A DNA stretch of 64,000 nucleotides from CBDBBY01 sp965203795 (GTDB taxonomy: Bacteria > Pseudomonadota > Alphaproteobacteria > Rhodobacterales > Rhodobacteraceae), in contig OZ241915.1 of the NCBI GenBank assembly GCA_965203795.1, positions 3,100,001 through 3,164,000 of the forward strand, in the 5' to 3' direction. The notes beneath the pieces are model-generated. The model was not told the origin of the DNA, searched no databases, and saw nothing but the letters and a program-made list of their open reading frames with translations. The translations under genes and the position numbers were made by a program. How positions within the stretch are numbered: the stretch's first letter is position 1; each line of letters starts with the position of its first letter. Below are positions 35,916 to 44,177 of this stretch, piece by piece.

Positions 35916-37064
35916 ATGGCTGCGGAAATCGACCCGGTCGCGCTTGCGGCCGAGCTGGTGAGGCGTCCTTCGGTCACGCCCGAGGACGCGGGCGCGATCG
36001 ATCTGGTCGCGCGCGTGCTCGGGGACGCGGGCTTCCGCTGCGCCAGGGTCGACCGGGGCGGAATCAAGAACCTTTTCGCCAAGTCGGGCGAAGGCCGCGG
36101 TGGCCGCGTGTTCGGGTTCAACGGGCACACCGACGTGGTTCCGGCCGGGGATCCTTCGGCTTGGACCGCCGATCCGTTCGGAGCGGAGATCCGGAACGGC
36201 TGCCTGTGGGGCCGCGGATCGGGAGACATGAAATCCGGTGTCGCCGCGTTCGCGTCCGCCGCCGCCGACCTGGCTCGGAAAGGGCTTGGCGGAAACGCGA
36301 TCGGGATCCAGATTACCGGAGACGAGGAGGCCGTTGCGAAAGACGGCACGGCCGCGCTCATGGACTGGATGGCCAGCAACGGGGAGCGGTTCGACGTTTG
36401 CCTCGTGGGCGAGCCCACTTCCCGCGAGCGCATCGGCGATATGATCAAGATCGGGCGCCGCGGCTCGCTGTCGGTGAGAATCGCGATCTCCGGCAAGGAG
36501 GGGCACTCGGCCTATCCGGAGCGCGCGAGAAACCCGGTAGCCGCAATGGCGATGCTTGCAAGCCGGATTTCGTCCGCGGAACTCGACCGGGGCACTGCGG
36601 ATTTCGGGCCGACCACGCTCGCGGCCACGTCTATCGACACCGGAAACGCCGCCAGCAACGTGATCCCGCCGGAATGCCGCGCTTCGTTCAACGTGCGATT
36701 CACCGACCGCCACAGCTCCGAAAGCCTGCTTGGCTGGTTCCGGCAGCTGATGGAGGAGACGGAAGCGGAATTCGGCGTGCGCGCGGAGCTGTCGGTGCAC
36801 TCGGCTGCGGAAAGCTTCGTGACGCCGCGGGGACCGTTCACGGAGCTGGTGGCGCGAGCGGTCGAGGCCGAAACCGGCGTTGCGCCGGAACTGTCGACCG
36901 CCGGCGGAACGTCCGACGCGCGGTTCCTCAAAGACCACTGCCCGGTGCTGGAGTTCGGGCTTGTCGGCGACACCATCCACCAGATCGACGAGCGCGTGCC
37001 TGTGGCCGACATCGTTGCCTTGAAGGCGGTCTACAAGCGGATTCTTGAAGACTATTTCGCCTGA
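35916..37064 (+). CDS. dapE: Succinyl-diaminopimelate desuccinylase
   Basis: Zinc-dependent M20-family amidohydrolase that releases LL-diaminopimelate. Metal ligands appear in FGFNGHTDVVPAGD and WGRGSGDMKSG, the catalytic Glu pair in TGDEEAVAKDGT, then CLVGEPTS; the dimerisation motif is GKEGHSAYPERARNP. The ATG at 35916, six bases after GGAAAGA, gives 382 residues; in-frame sequence back to 35799 lies within dapD and is rejected. Together with dapD it forms a two-step operon. Confidence 0.96.
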   Translation: MAAEIDPVALAAELVRRPSVTPEDAGAIDLVARVLGDAGFRCARVDRGGIKNLFAKSGEGRGGRVFGFNGHTDVVPAGDPSAWTADPFGAEIRNGCLWGRGSGDMKSGVAAFASAAADLARKGLGGNAIGIQITGDEEAVAKDGTAALMDWMASNGERFDVCLVGEPTSRERIGDMIKIGRRGSLSVRIAISGKEGHSAYPERARNPVAAMAMLASRISSAELDRGTADFGPTTLAATSIDTGNAASNVIPPECRASFNVRFTDRHSSESLLGWFRQLMEETEAEFGVRAELSVHSAAESFVTPRGPFTELVARAVEAETGVAPELSTAGGTSDARFLKDHCPVLEFGLVGDTIHQIDERVPVADIVALKAVYKRILEDYFA

Positions 37065-37722
37065 CTCCCGCCGCCGTCCGCGCTTGGCTCTTCTGGTCAA
37101 GGAGCCCCGGCCGGGCCGCGCGAAAACCCGACTCGCCAAGGGGATCGGAACGGTGGCCGCCGCCGCTTGGTACAGGCGCCAGCTCCTTTCGCTGATGCGG
37201 CGGCTGTGCTTCGATAAAAGGTGGGATGCCGTTCTCGCAGTTTCGCCCGACAGCGCGGTCGCGGCGGGCCGGTTCTGGCCGAAGTCCATTCCGCGGGTTC
37301 CGCAGGGAACCGGCGATCTCGGCGACCGGATGAAGCGGCTGTTTTCGTCCCTGCCGCCCGGCCCTGTGATCATCGCCGGCTCCGACATTCCCGGCTGCTC
37401 GGCCCGCCACGTTTCAAGGGCTTTCCGGCTGCTCGGCCGAAGCTACGCCGTTTTCGGCCCCTCTCCCGACGGCGGATTCTGGATGGTGGGTCTGCGGAGG
37501 ACCGGATCGGTTCCGAGACGGCTGTTCCGGGGCGCCCGGTGGTCAACCGAGCATGCGCTCGAGGATTCCCTCAAGAGCCTGAAAGGAAAGCGCATCCGCT
37601 TCGCGGAAGAGCTCAGCGACGTCGATTCCGTCGACGATTTGCAGCTTTCGGCAGCATCCGGGCGCGGCCCCAAGGCCCGTACGGATGCTCAGATTGCCGA
37701 TTTCCGGCTGAAATCGAGGTAG
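37045..37722 (+). CDS. DUF2064 / TIGR04282-type nucleotidyltransferase-like protein
   Basis: 225-residue GT-A-fold protein of the group often named rSAM/selenodomain-associated transferase 1 and related to CofC. It opens with ALLVKEPRPGRAKTRLAKGI, matching the phosphate-binding start of the fold, and carries IIAGSDIPGCSARHVSRAF with the metal-binding SD and GPSPDGGFWMVGLRR. The TTG start at 37045 lies inside dapE (20-base overlap), so it is probably co-translated. Substrate unknown. The C-terminus overlaps the convergent aminotransferase gene by 34 bases. Confidence 0.82.
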   Translation: MKTISPDSRRRPRLALLVKEPRPGRAKTRLAKGIGTVAAAAWYRRQLLSLMRRLCFDKRWDAVLAVSPDSAVAAGRFWPKSIPRVPQGTGDLGDRMKRLFSSLPPGPVIIAGSDIPGCSARHVSRAFRLLGRSYAVFGPSPDGGFWMVGLRRTGSVPRRLFRGARWSTEHALEDSLKSLKGKRIRFAEELSDVDSVDDLQLSAASGRGPKARTDAQIADFRLKSR

Positions 37723-38540
37723 ATTTCCCGCAGCCTGTCGGCAAACGGCCCGGGCTTGCCTTCGCCCACCGGCATTCCGTCGATTTCAACGACGGGAACC
37801 ACTAGGTTCGTTGCCGAAGTGATGAAGGCCTCGGAGGCCTGCTGCGCTTCCTCGATCGTGAACGGCCGCTCCTCCACCGTCATTTGCGATTCGGAGGCGG
37901 CTTTGAGAACGGAGGCCCGGGTGATTCCATGGAGTATCCGGTGCGACAGCTCCCGGGTGACGATCGTGCCGGTTCGGGTCACGATGTAGGCGTTGTTGGA
38001 AGTGCCCTCGGTCACATGGCCGTCTTCGACCAGCCATGCATCGTCGGCGCCTGCCTTCAGCGCCGCCATCTTGCCCATGGAGGGAAAGAGCAGCTGCACG
38101 GTCTTGATGTCCCGCCGCCGCCAACGGATGTCCTCGAGCGAAACGACCTTGATCCCTTCCTTGATCGCCGGCGAATCGAGAAAGCGCTTCTTCTGGGTGA
38201 AAAGCACGACCGTGGGCGCGGCGTCCGGATAGGCGAAATCCCGATCGGCAACGCCCCGCGAAATCTGCAAATATACGAGGCCCTGTTCAACTTCGTTCTT
38301 CGCCACCAGCTTCCGGTGCACGGAAAGCAGCTCGTCCCTGCCCATAGGCTGCGCCATGTCGAGTTCGCCGAGGGAGCGTTTCAGCCGCTCCATGTGCCCG
38401 TCGAAGTCGATGAGCTTGCCCTCAAGCACCGAGGTGACCTCGTAGACCGCGTCGGCGAACAGGAACCCCCGGTCGAATACGGATACCGAGGCTTCGGATT
38501 CCGGCACGAAGCTGCCGTTCACATAGACTGTACGTTCCAT
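37689..38540 (-). CDS. Class IV aminotransferase, D-amino-acid type
   Basis: 283-residue PLP enzyme of fold type IV. The Lys that binds PLP is in DIKTVQLLFPSMGK; GHVTEGTSNNAYIV is the family block around the catalytic Glu, and the N-terminus MERTVYVNGSFVPESEASV followed by SVFDRGFLFADAVYEV is typical of D-amino acid transaminases (Dat). It makes or degrades D-Glu and D-Ala with alpha-keto acids. It is the third gene of a minus-strand run after dgcN and dgcA, which points to D-amino-acid catabolism. Confidence 0.88.
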   Translation of the reverse strand: MERTVYVNGSFVPESEASVSVFDRGFLFADAVYEVTSVLEGKLIDFDGHMERLKRSLGELDMAQPMGRDELLSVHRKLVAKNEVEQGLVYLQISRGVADRDFAYPDAAPTVVLFTQKKRFLDSPAIKEGIKVVSLEDIRWRRRDIKTVQLLFPSMGKMAALKAGADDAWLVEDGHVTEGTSNNAYIVTRTGTIVTRELSHRILHGITRASVLKAASESQMTVEERPFTIEEAQQASEAFITSATNLVVPVVEIDGMPVGEGKPGPFADRLREIYLDFSRKSAI

Positions 38541-38582
38541 TCGATCCCTCTTCGGGCGTCTTCGCAGCCGCGATCCGTCCGG

Positions 38583-39548
38583 CTACCCCCACACGTCGCG
38601 GCTCGGAGGATGAACGCTCGATCCCTCGTACCGGAGCGCCGCCGCGCGGTCTTCCGCCAGCAGCAGCGGCCCGTCAAGGTCGACGATTTCCGCGCCCTGC
38701 GCAACGAGCGCCGCAGGCGCCATTCCGAGCGAAGTGCCCACCATGCATCCGACCATGATCCTGAATCCCTCGGATTCGGCCTGCTTCCGGAGCGCGATCG
38801 CTTCGGTCAGGCCTCCGGCTTTGTCGAGCTTGATGTTCACCATGCCGTACTTGCCCCTGAGCATCGGAAGCGAATCCCGGTCATGGCAGCTTTCGTCGGC
38901 GCACAGCGCGAAGGGAAACCGCGTTTCGAGGAGCGGGCTGTCATCGCCCGCCGGTAGCGGCTGCTCCACCATCTCCACGCCCAGCTCCGTGAGGCGGCCG
39001 GAAAGCGAAAGGAACTCGCCAGCGCTCCAGCCCTCGTTCGCATCAGCGATCAAGCGGGCGGCCGGCGCGCCGTTCCGCACGGCTTCAAGCCTTGGCAGGT
39101 CGTCCCTGCTCCCCAGCTTGATTTTCAGAACCGGACGCTCCGCATGTTCGGCCGCGGCTTCGCCCATTTCCGCCGCCGCCGCCAGCGGAATGGTGCAGGC
39201 GGTTTCCAGCGGCTCGGGCGCCGGCAGGCCGGCGAGTTCCCATACCCGTTTTCCGGACTGCTTCGCCTCGAGGTCCCACAGGGCGCAGTCGAGCGCGTTT
39301 CGCGCTGCGCCGGGGGGCAGCTTTTCCTGCAATGAGCGCCGGTCGATCGGTGCGCGCAAGGAAAGAATCTGGCGGGCGACGCTGTCGACGCTTTCGCCGT
39401 ACCGCTTGTAGGGAACGCATTCGCCCCTGCCTGAAAAGCCGCCCTCTTCCACGGTCGCCACCAGCACATGCGCGACGGTCCGGGATTCCCGTGAAATCGC
39501 GAACGTCCGTCGAAGCGGAAACGACTGCCGTTCGACCGATACCCGCAT
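38583..39548 (-). CDS. dgcA: N-acetyl-D-glutamate racemase / dipeptide epimerase (enolase superfamily)
   Basis: Enolase-superfamily enzyme of the muconate lactonizing/dipeptide epimerase subgroup. Visible pieces: the acid-base Lys in LKIKLGSRDD, metal ligands in IADANEGWS, VEQPLPAGDD and ADESCHDRD, and the second Lys in NIKLDKAGG. ATG 39548 gives 321 residues, the family length; an in-frame extension to 39851 lies inside dgcN. Sitting directly after a DgcN-like gene, it fits DgcA, which converts N-acetyl-D-glutamate to the L form; L-Ala-D/L-Glu epimerase activity is an alternative. Confidence 0.88.
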   Translation of the reverse strand: MRVSVERQSFPLRRTFAISRESRTVAHVLVATVEEGGFSGRGECVPYKRYGESVDSVARQILSLRAPIDRRSLQEKLPPGAARNALDCALWDLEAKQSGKRVWELAGLPAPEPLETACTIPLAAAAEMGEAAAEHAERPVLKIKLGSRDDLPRLEAVRNGAPAARLIADANEGWSAGEFLSLSGRLTELGVEMVEQPLPAGDDSPLLETRFPFALCADESCHDRDSLPMLRGKYGMVNIKLDKAGGLTEAIALRKQAESEGFRIMVGCMVGTSLGMAPAALVAQGAEIVDLDGPLLLAEDRAAALRYEGSSVHPPSRDVWG

Positions 39549-39583
39549 GCCGGGGAATCGCGCGCGGCCGGAGATCCCTTGCG

Positions 39584-40585
39584 TCAGAGCGCAAGCAGGC
39601 TGTCGGCGATCCGTCCGGCCCCGTGCCGGAGCGGGTCCTGCGCGGGAACTCCCATCCTGGCCTCGGCTTCCTCGCAATACGATCGCGCCTCGTCCTCGCC
39701 CAAGCCGCTCGAATTGACGGCGATGCCGGCGACTTCGCATGCCGGGTTGACGATTCGCGCTACCCTCAGCGCAAGGTCGCGCAGCTCCTCCAGCGAAGGC
39801 AGAGAGTAGCCCTGCAATCCGCGCATCTCCCGGCGTGCCGGATCGTGGCAAAGCACTAGCGCGTCAGGGCTTCCGCCGTGGATCAGCGCCAGCGTAATTC
39901 CTGAGTAAGACGCATGGAACAGGGACCCCTGCCCTTCGATCAGGTCCCAGTGGTCCTCGGCGTTGTCCGGAGTAAGCCATTCCACCGCCCCCGACATGAA
40001 ATCCGCAACCACCGCATCCACCGGCACACCGGATCCCTCGATAAGTATCCCTGTCTGGCCGGTCGCGCGGAAGTCGCAGTTGCAGCCTCTGTCCGCAAGC
40101 TCCTTCGCCAGCGCCAAGGAGGCGTACATTTTGCCGATGGAGACGTCCGTTCCGACGGTCAGGCACCGCTTTCCGGCGCGCTTCCGCCCGGTTCCTATCG
40201 GATAGGAACGATCCGGCCGGCGGACATCGTGGATCGACCGGCCGTTGGCCTTGGCCGCCTCCGCAAGCGCTGCGTCGTCATTCAGATGCGTGTGGAGGCC
40301 GCTCGCGAGGTCGAGGCCTTCTTCAATCGCTTCCTGAAGCACCCGCTTCCAGCTGTCCGGCACCACGCCCCCGCGGTTGGCGACGCCGACCACCATCGTC
40401 TTTGCGCCTGCTTCGCGCGCTTCGCGTATGCCCAGATCGCTGATGCGCAGGTCGGCCTTGCAGCCCTCCATCCTGTACTGCCCGAGCGCGTGCTCGGGCC
40501 GCCACGTTTTGACGCCCTGCGCCACCTTCGCGGCAAGCGCGTCGGGCGCGTCGCCAAGAAACAGGAGATAGGGCTGCTTGATCAT
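39584..40585 (-). CDS. dgcN: DUF1611 family protein, DgcN-type N-acetyltransferase
   Basis: 333-residue DUF1611 protein with an N-terminal Rossmann-like part and a P-loop-like C-terminal part (LTVGTDVSIGKMYASLALAK with GTDxxxGK). LIEGQGSLFHASYSGITLAL is a further family block. In marine bacteria DgcN acetylates D-glutamate so that DgcA can racemise it, and the next gene here is a DgcA-like enolase. ATG 40585 starts the operon dgcN-dgcA-aminotransferase, with gaps of about 35 and 40 bases. Confidence 0.87.
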   Translation of the reverse strand: MIKQPYLLFLGDAPDALAAKVAQGVKTWRPEHALGQYRMEGCKADLRISDLGIREAREAGAKTMVVGVANRGGVVPDSWKRVLQEAIEEGLDLASGLHTHLNDDAALAEAAKANGRSIHDVRRPDRSYPIGTGRKRAGKRCLTVGTDVSIGKMYASLALAKELADRGCNCDFRATGQTGILIEGSGVPVDAVVADFMSGAVEWLTPDNAEDHWDLIEGQGSLFHASYSGITLALIHGGSPDALVLCHDPARREMRGLQGYSLPSLEELRDLALRVARIVNPACEVAGIAVNSSGLGEDEARSYCEEAEARMGVPAQDPLRHGAGRIADSLLAL

Positions 40586-40706
40586 CGCACTCGCTCTCCG
40601 CCGTCCGGCTTGTCGGGTGAACGCTATATTGGCCGCCTGCGAGCAGCCTGCAACACTTTTCGGTTATCGCTCAGAAAGCTGGAGACCGGCGCCTGTTCGA
40701 TCAGGC

Positions 40707-41095
40707 CTAACTGCCGATCACCGATTTGAAGGCTTCAAACTCAGCGTCGCTGATCCCGGCGCAATGCTCGGCGGCGGGATATGCGCCGCTTTCCACGTCC
40801 GCCGCGAATTCGCGGAACGCCGCAATTCGTTCCGATTGAAGGCGTTCGTACTCCGCAAGGAAATTCCGGCGCGTCCTCGCGTGGCGCGGGCGGAGCCCGC
40901 GCGTATCCAAGCGCATCCTCGGCGAACGGGCACTGCGCGTCGCCGTCCGCCCCGGCGCCCATCGAGAACAGGAACAGAGAGGTCCGCTTCGAGATCGCGG
41001 CCGCGACGCGGTCGGGCACCACCTCCAGCTCCGCCGCGAACGCACGCCTTCTCAAGGGCCTGATAGCGTTCAAGGTCGTTGGCACCCCCGTCGAA
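40707..41095 (-). pseudogene. C-terminal remnant of a PanB-like gene, frameshifted
   Basis: The minus strand encodes, in shifting frames, the C-terminal third of a 3-methyl-2-oxobutanoate hydroxymethyltransferase-like protein: AELEVVPDRVAAAISKRTSL, FSMGAGADGDAQCPFAEDAL, then after a frame change near 40892 NFLAEYERLQSERIAAFREF and ESGAYPAAEHCAGIS to a TAG at 40707-40709. A second frame change lies near 41060 (YQALEKA to FAAELEV). The matching N-terminal part is 2.7 kb away at 43812-44177 on the same strand. Confidence 0.7.
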
Positions 41096-41140
41096 CGACT
41101 CGACTGCTTTCCTGTTGTGGATAGCGGCGGTCCATGTCCT
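41079..41140 (+). repeat. Dispersed repeat 2, copy c
   Basis: gttggcacccccgtcgaacg, actcgactgctttcctgttg and tggatagcggcggtccatgt followed by ccttttccagcaccgc; the same blocks occur at 5826-5890 and 28577-28632. It abuts the broken end of the PanB-like C-terminal remnant. Confidence 0.6.
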
Positions 41141-41357
41141 TTTCCAGCACCGCCTCCGCGTGACGCTCCGCCCAAAGCTCGTCCGATCATCGCCGAGACT
41201 AGAAGCGCCGCTTCAAATTAACCCGGCAATGAAACCCGCAGCTGTCGGAAATGTCCGAATGGCGTCGCCCTCTTGGTCGCGACAACAATATCGGTTCGCA
41301 TAAATCACAAACAGGGAACCAACGATCCGAAAATTTACCTTCCGACACTCTTATGAG

Positions 41358-41936
41358 TCACTCTTTCAATTTTTTCATTTTCTTCAAAAACTTATCCTTC
41401 GGAAGGACCTCCACGCATTTAAGAAAATTTTGCCCAAGCCTGCCATATAAAGCATTCTGAATCATGGCCTCGTAACCATCCCACGCTTTCTCACCACCCG
41501 CTTCAAAATCATTCGCAACTAGCCAAAATTGAACTGACGCTCTCGGCCCGCGTCCGGACGGAGTGCAGTCTAGGCCTTTGTTCAAAATCGCCCATCTATA
41601 CAAAATATACAGAGAGCCATATACCTTAATGACGTTTTCCATTTTAATAGCGTTTTCCAAGTATTCATTCCTGAATTCTGTCGACACGTCTTGCAAAAAT
41701 TTAAACTCATTTCGTTTTGCCTTAATCGTTTTCATAAGTCTCGTGTTCTCAATCAAAATGAGATCGCCACATTTGTCAAATATAAAATGATCGCAACAAT
41801 TGCAACTATTTGCTCGTGCGTCAGTTTTAACGTTGGGTTCTGATTCCTCGTCATCGAGTTGATACGCGGAAAAATTCAACGGATCTGACTCTCCGGCTAA
41901 CAAAATCCTCCCCCAATACTTCTCAAACACGCTCAT
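41358..41936 (-). CDS. Unrecognised small protein paired with an ATPase
   Basis: 192 residues, not recognised. It contains a Cys cluster (NSCNCCDHFIFDKCGD, about 43-58), a mixed charged middle (KAKRNEFKFLQDVSTEFRNE) and a Lys-rich end (KKMKKLKE). No catalytic motif was identified; the Cys/His cluster could bind zinc. Its ATG overlaps the upstream ATPase stop (ATGTAT..., four bases shared region 41933-41936), so the pair is translationally coupled. DNA is clearly AT-richer than the surroundings. It may be the effector or partner of the ATPase. Confidence 0.75.
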   Translation of the reverse strand: MSVFEKYWGRILLAGESDPLNFSAYQLDDEESEPNVKTDARANSCNCCDHFIFDKCGDLILIENTRLMKTIKAKRNEFKFLQDVSTEFRNEYLENAIKMENVIKVYGSLYILYRWAILNKGLDCTPSGRGPRASVQFWLVANDFEAGGEKAWDGYEAMIQNALYGRLGQNFLKCVEVLPKDKFLKKMKKLKE

Positions 41937-43342
41937 GTATCGTCCCAGTATAAATTGGAATAAGGTTTTGTTAGGTCTCCCAAAATTCTACGCAACTGCA
42001 AAAAGAGGTCTTGGTCTTCGTCGTTGCAATCCGGAAAACGATTTACTGCAATGTCTTTGGCAAAATCCGGATCACTCTTTGAATAGTTGACAACGTATTT
42101 TAGAATTTCAGCGCTGTGAGTTGCAATAACGACCTGCACTCCGGCCCGGGATAATTTCATCAACAATTCCGCCATAATGACTTGCCAAGCGGTGTGAAGA
42201 TTGCATTCGGGCTCGTCGATAAACAGCACAGTCTGTTCATTAATCAGTTTTCGTTCAATCAATAGTCCAATCATGCCGATATTTGTGATGCCCGTTGCGG
42301 TAGTTTGCAATGGGTAATAACTCTTCCCATCTGAGAACCGCAGCTGGCCATTTGGGGAAACCACGATTTTCCCGTCAAGAACGCTTTGTATCCAATCAAG
42401 AATTCTGGGAAATGCAACTTCTCCGGTGTATTCCTTGCTCAATCCTTTGCGCATTGAAGTCACATAATCGGGAACTCCTGCAATCGCGCGACGCGCGAAT
42501 GTTCTCTCTCGGTATTCAAAGCGCAGCGCCCTATAAGACCTGCCAAATAATGTCTCCAATTTCCAATATACTGGTGACTCTAGAAACAAGCAACTTGGAT
42601 ACTCTCGAATCGAATTCAAAGCTCTGATCTTAATTTGCGATTCCTTTGGCTCTCGAAGCTCTCGCGTAAGTGCGAACTCGATCTTTGTGTTCCCCTCAGT
42701 GAACTGCACGCTTGGTGTAGATTCAGCATGGCCAAAAAGCGTGGATACGCTTGGAACTTGAAAATTGCCGCCCAATTCTCGCTCGATATTTTCTTTCAAT
42801 TGATAGTGTATGAAATTGTCTTGAACATTGGGAAGATTGATTAGATCATTAACGTAACGCAAATTTTCAAGATACGAATCCAGTTGTTCCACAATCTCAG
42901 CTAGTGCAAGATTTGGCTGTTCAACAGTTAACTCATGCCTCTTAGAGTCAATTCCATTAATAGTTTCCGATACCAATTTTTTGATTGCAGTGGAGTTTAA
43001 ATCCTTGGAATCCAGCTCTTCAAGTTCAACCGTTAACCGAGATGCCAGCGTTGAGATTGAATTTAATGTTTGAATTGCTTTTTTGTTCTTTTTCTTTCTT
43101 CTGCTGGCAAACTCCTCAATTTCCCATATAAATGACGGGTGTTGCAGGTAGCCAATAAGCCTATTAGCACGCTGACTATATAAATCATTTTGCAGACTCT
43201 TGATAATTGAATAAATCAATCGCGAAGCAAAACTCTTTCCTGTGTTGTTCGCGCCGCCAAAAACCGTGAACGCTTTGATATTGATCACAGCGTCCGATAT
43301 GGGACCGAAATTTTTGATCCGGATTTGCTTCATGGCGGACAT
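41933..43342 (-). CDS. SMC/OLD-like AAA ATPase of a two-gene accessory module
   Basis: ATP-binding protein of the AAA_15/AAA_21 ABC-like type, as in OLD-family and other defence ATPases. It opens MSAMKQIRIKNFGPISDA with Walker A FGGANNTGKS, has a long helical, partly coiled middle (about 90-220), signature-like TTATGITNIGMIGLLI, Walker B TVLFIDEPECNLH and the switch His in VVIATHSAEIL. No TOPRIM or nuclease domain follows. ATG 43342 (or 43333) is preferred over TTG 43390, which would add a non-homologous leader. Strongly AT-rich DNA, between two halves of a broken PanB-like gene, indicates an acquired module. Confidence 0.85.
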   Translation of the reverse strand: MSAMKQIRIKNFGPISDAVINIKAFTVFGGANNTGKSFASRLIYSIIKSLQNDLYSQRANRLIGYLQHPSFIWEIEEFASRRKKKNKKAIQTLNSISTLASRLTVELEELDSKDLNSTAIKKLVSETINGIDSKRHELTVEQPNLALAEIVEQLDSYLENLRYVNDLINLPNVQDNFIHYQLKENIERELGGNFQVPSVSTLFGHAESTPSVQFTEGNTKIEFALTRELREPKESQIKIRALNSIREYPSCLFLESPVYWKLETLFGRSYRALRFEYRERTFARRAIAGVPDYVTSMRKGLSKEYTGEVAFPRILDWIQSVLDGKIVVSPNGQLRFSDGKSYYPLQTTATGITNIGMIGLLIERKLINEQTVLFIDEPECNLHTAWQVIMAELLMKLSRAGVQVVIATHSAEILKYVVNYSKSDPDFAKDIAVNRFPDCNDEDQDLFLQLRRILGDLTKPYSNLYWDDT

Positions 43343-43547
43343 TGGCCTGATATTTGTAGATCGCTTGTTCGTGAAGCGGTTGCAAAACAACGAGTATCAT
43401 CAAAAATCATTGGCGTAATTGCGTCGACTTGTCCAACATGCATGCTGGATGACAGCACGAATTCGATTAGAGTCGTCTGTGCGACGTAATCATTTCAGGA
43501 GCATAGCCCGCTCTTGGGACCGAGTCCAGCAAGTGACCGGGCCGGGG

Positions 43548-43737
43548 GTGCATCCCATTTTTGTGTTCAGGTGGCGGCGCCGTGGCAAGCTCTCCAATCA
43601 AGGAAGCCGATCCAGCTGTAGCCATTGATGCAGCATTTGACGGCGAGCGCGCGTTGACACCCGCTTTCGACCAAGGGTTTGAACCGGCTCCCGATGGTCC
43701 GCTTGCAGACGGTTTCCACAAAAATGGGATGCATCCG
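43548..43737 (+). repeat. Dispersed repeat 1, copy a (inverted ends)
   Basis: Begins ggtgcatcccatttttgtg (43548-43566) and ends with the inverted form cacaaaaatgggatgcatcc (43718-43737). The internal part from 43586 (ctccaatcaaggaagccgat to gatgcagcatttgacggcga and cccgctttcgaccaa) is homologous to the reverse complement of 49618-49736. Confidence 0.7.
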
Positions 43738-43811
43738 GCGCCGAGCGCAGACGACACCCGGCCCAGCGAAAAAGGCTCAATGCCCACAAAAATAGGATGC
43801 ACCCACCGGGC
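43738..43811 (-). repeat. Dispersed repeat 1, copy b
   Basis: On the minus strand it reads ggtgcatcctatttttgtgg, then gcattgagcctttttcgctg and ggtgtcgtctgcgctcggcg. The same order (catcccatttttgtgggc, gcctgttccgctg, cgtcgtccgcactcggcg) is found on the plus strand at 55798-55862. Confidence 0.65.
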
Positions 43812-44177
43812 CGTGGCGCTCTTGAAGACCTGCATCGCGGTTTCGGCGGTTTTTCCGACCATCTCGAATCCGCCCGTCCAAGTCCACTTTGACGGAACCG
43901 GCCCGACATGCCCGACAACGGGGATTCCTTCAGCGGAGAGCCTCGCAACCGTTTCCATGCCCGCAGCGCAGTACGCGCAGTCGCCGCCCCGCAGGACCGC
44001 GCTGTGGGCAGCCCTGAGATTGTGCTCGGAAGCGCAAAGCTCGTCGTAGAGAAGCCCGACCGGCACAAAGCAGTCGCTGGCGGCCTCCCGCATATCGGCC
44101 GTCCAAACCGGCTGAATGATCGAAAGGATGTCGATGCCTGCCGCGCTTGCCGCAGCCGGAACCGATGCAGGACCGGA
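43812..44177 (-). pseudogene. N-terminal/central remnant of a PanB-like gene
   Basis: In frame from just after the ABC ATPase stop, the minus strand encodes SAAGIDILSIIQPVWTADM, REAASDCFVPVGLLYDEL, then ETVARLSAEGIPVVGHVGPV and TWTGGFEMVGKTAETAMQVF, a good match to the centre of PanB-like hydroxymethyltransferases. No start codon or true N-terminus is present, and the homology ends at about 43812 where a dispersed repeat begins. The C-terminal part is at 40707-41095. It was probably the last gene of the sugar ABC operon, or lies there by a fusion. Confidence 0.72.

Larger units (their letters stand above)
43400..43811. other. Repeat-bearing stretch at the right border of the ATPase insert
   Basis: About 410 bases with three copies of the motif tgcatcc(c/t)atttttgtg (one plus, two minus orientation). 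The sequence between them can be read as protein-like in more than one frame, but no start or family is supported. It joins the PanB-like N-terminal remnant at about 43812. Confidence 0.6.

Noticed and set aside
35727..37388. A 553-codon minus-strand frame
   Set aside because: Antisense to dapE and its neighbours; Arg/His/Pro-rich translation without family features.
41933..43342. Assignment of the ATPase pair to PARIS, Gabija or Septu
   Set aside because: No TOPRIM in the ATPase and the 192-residue partner does not show AriB, GajB or HNH (PtuB) motifs.
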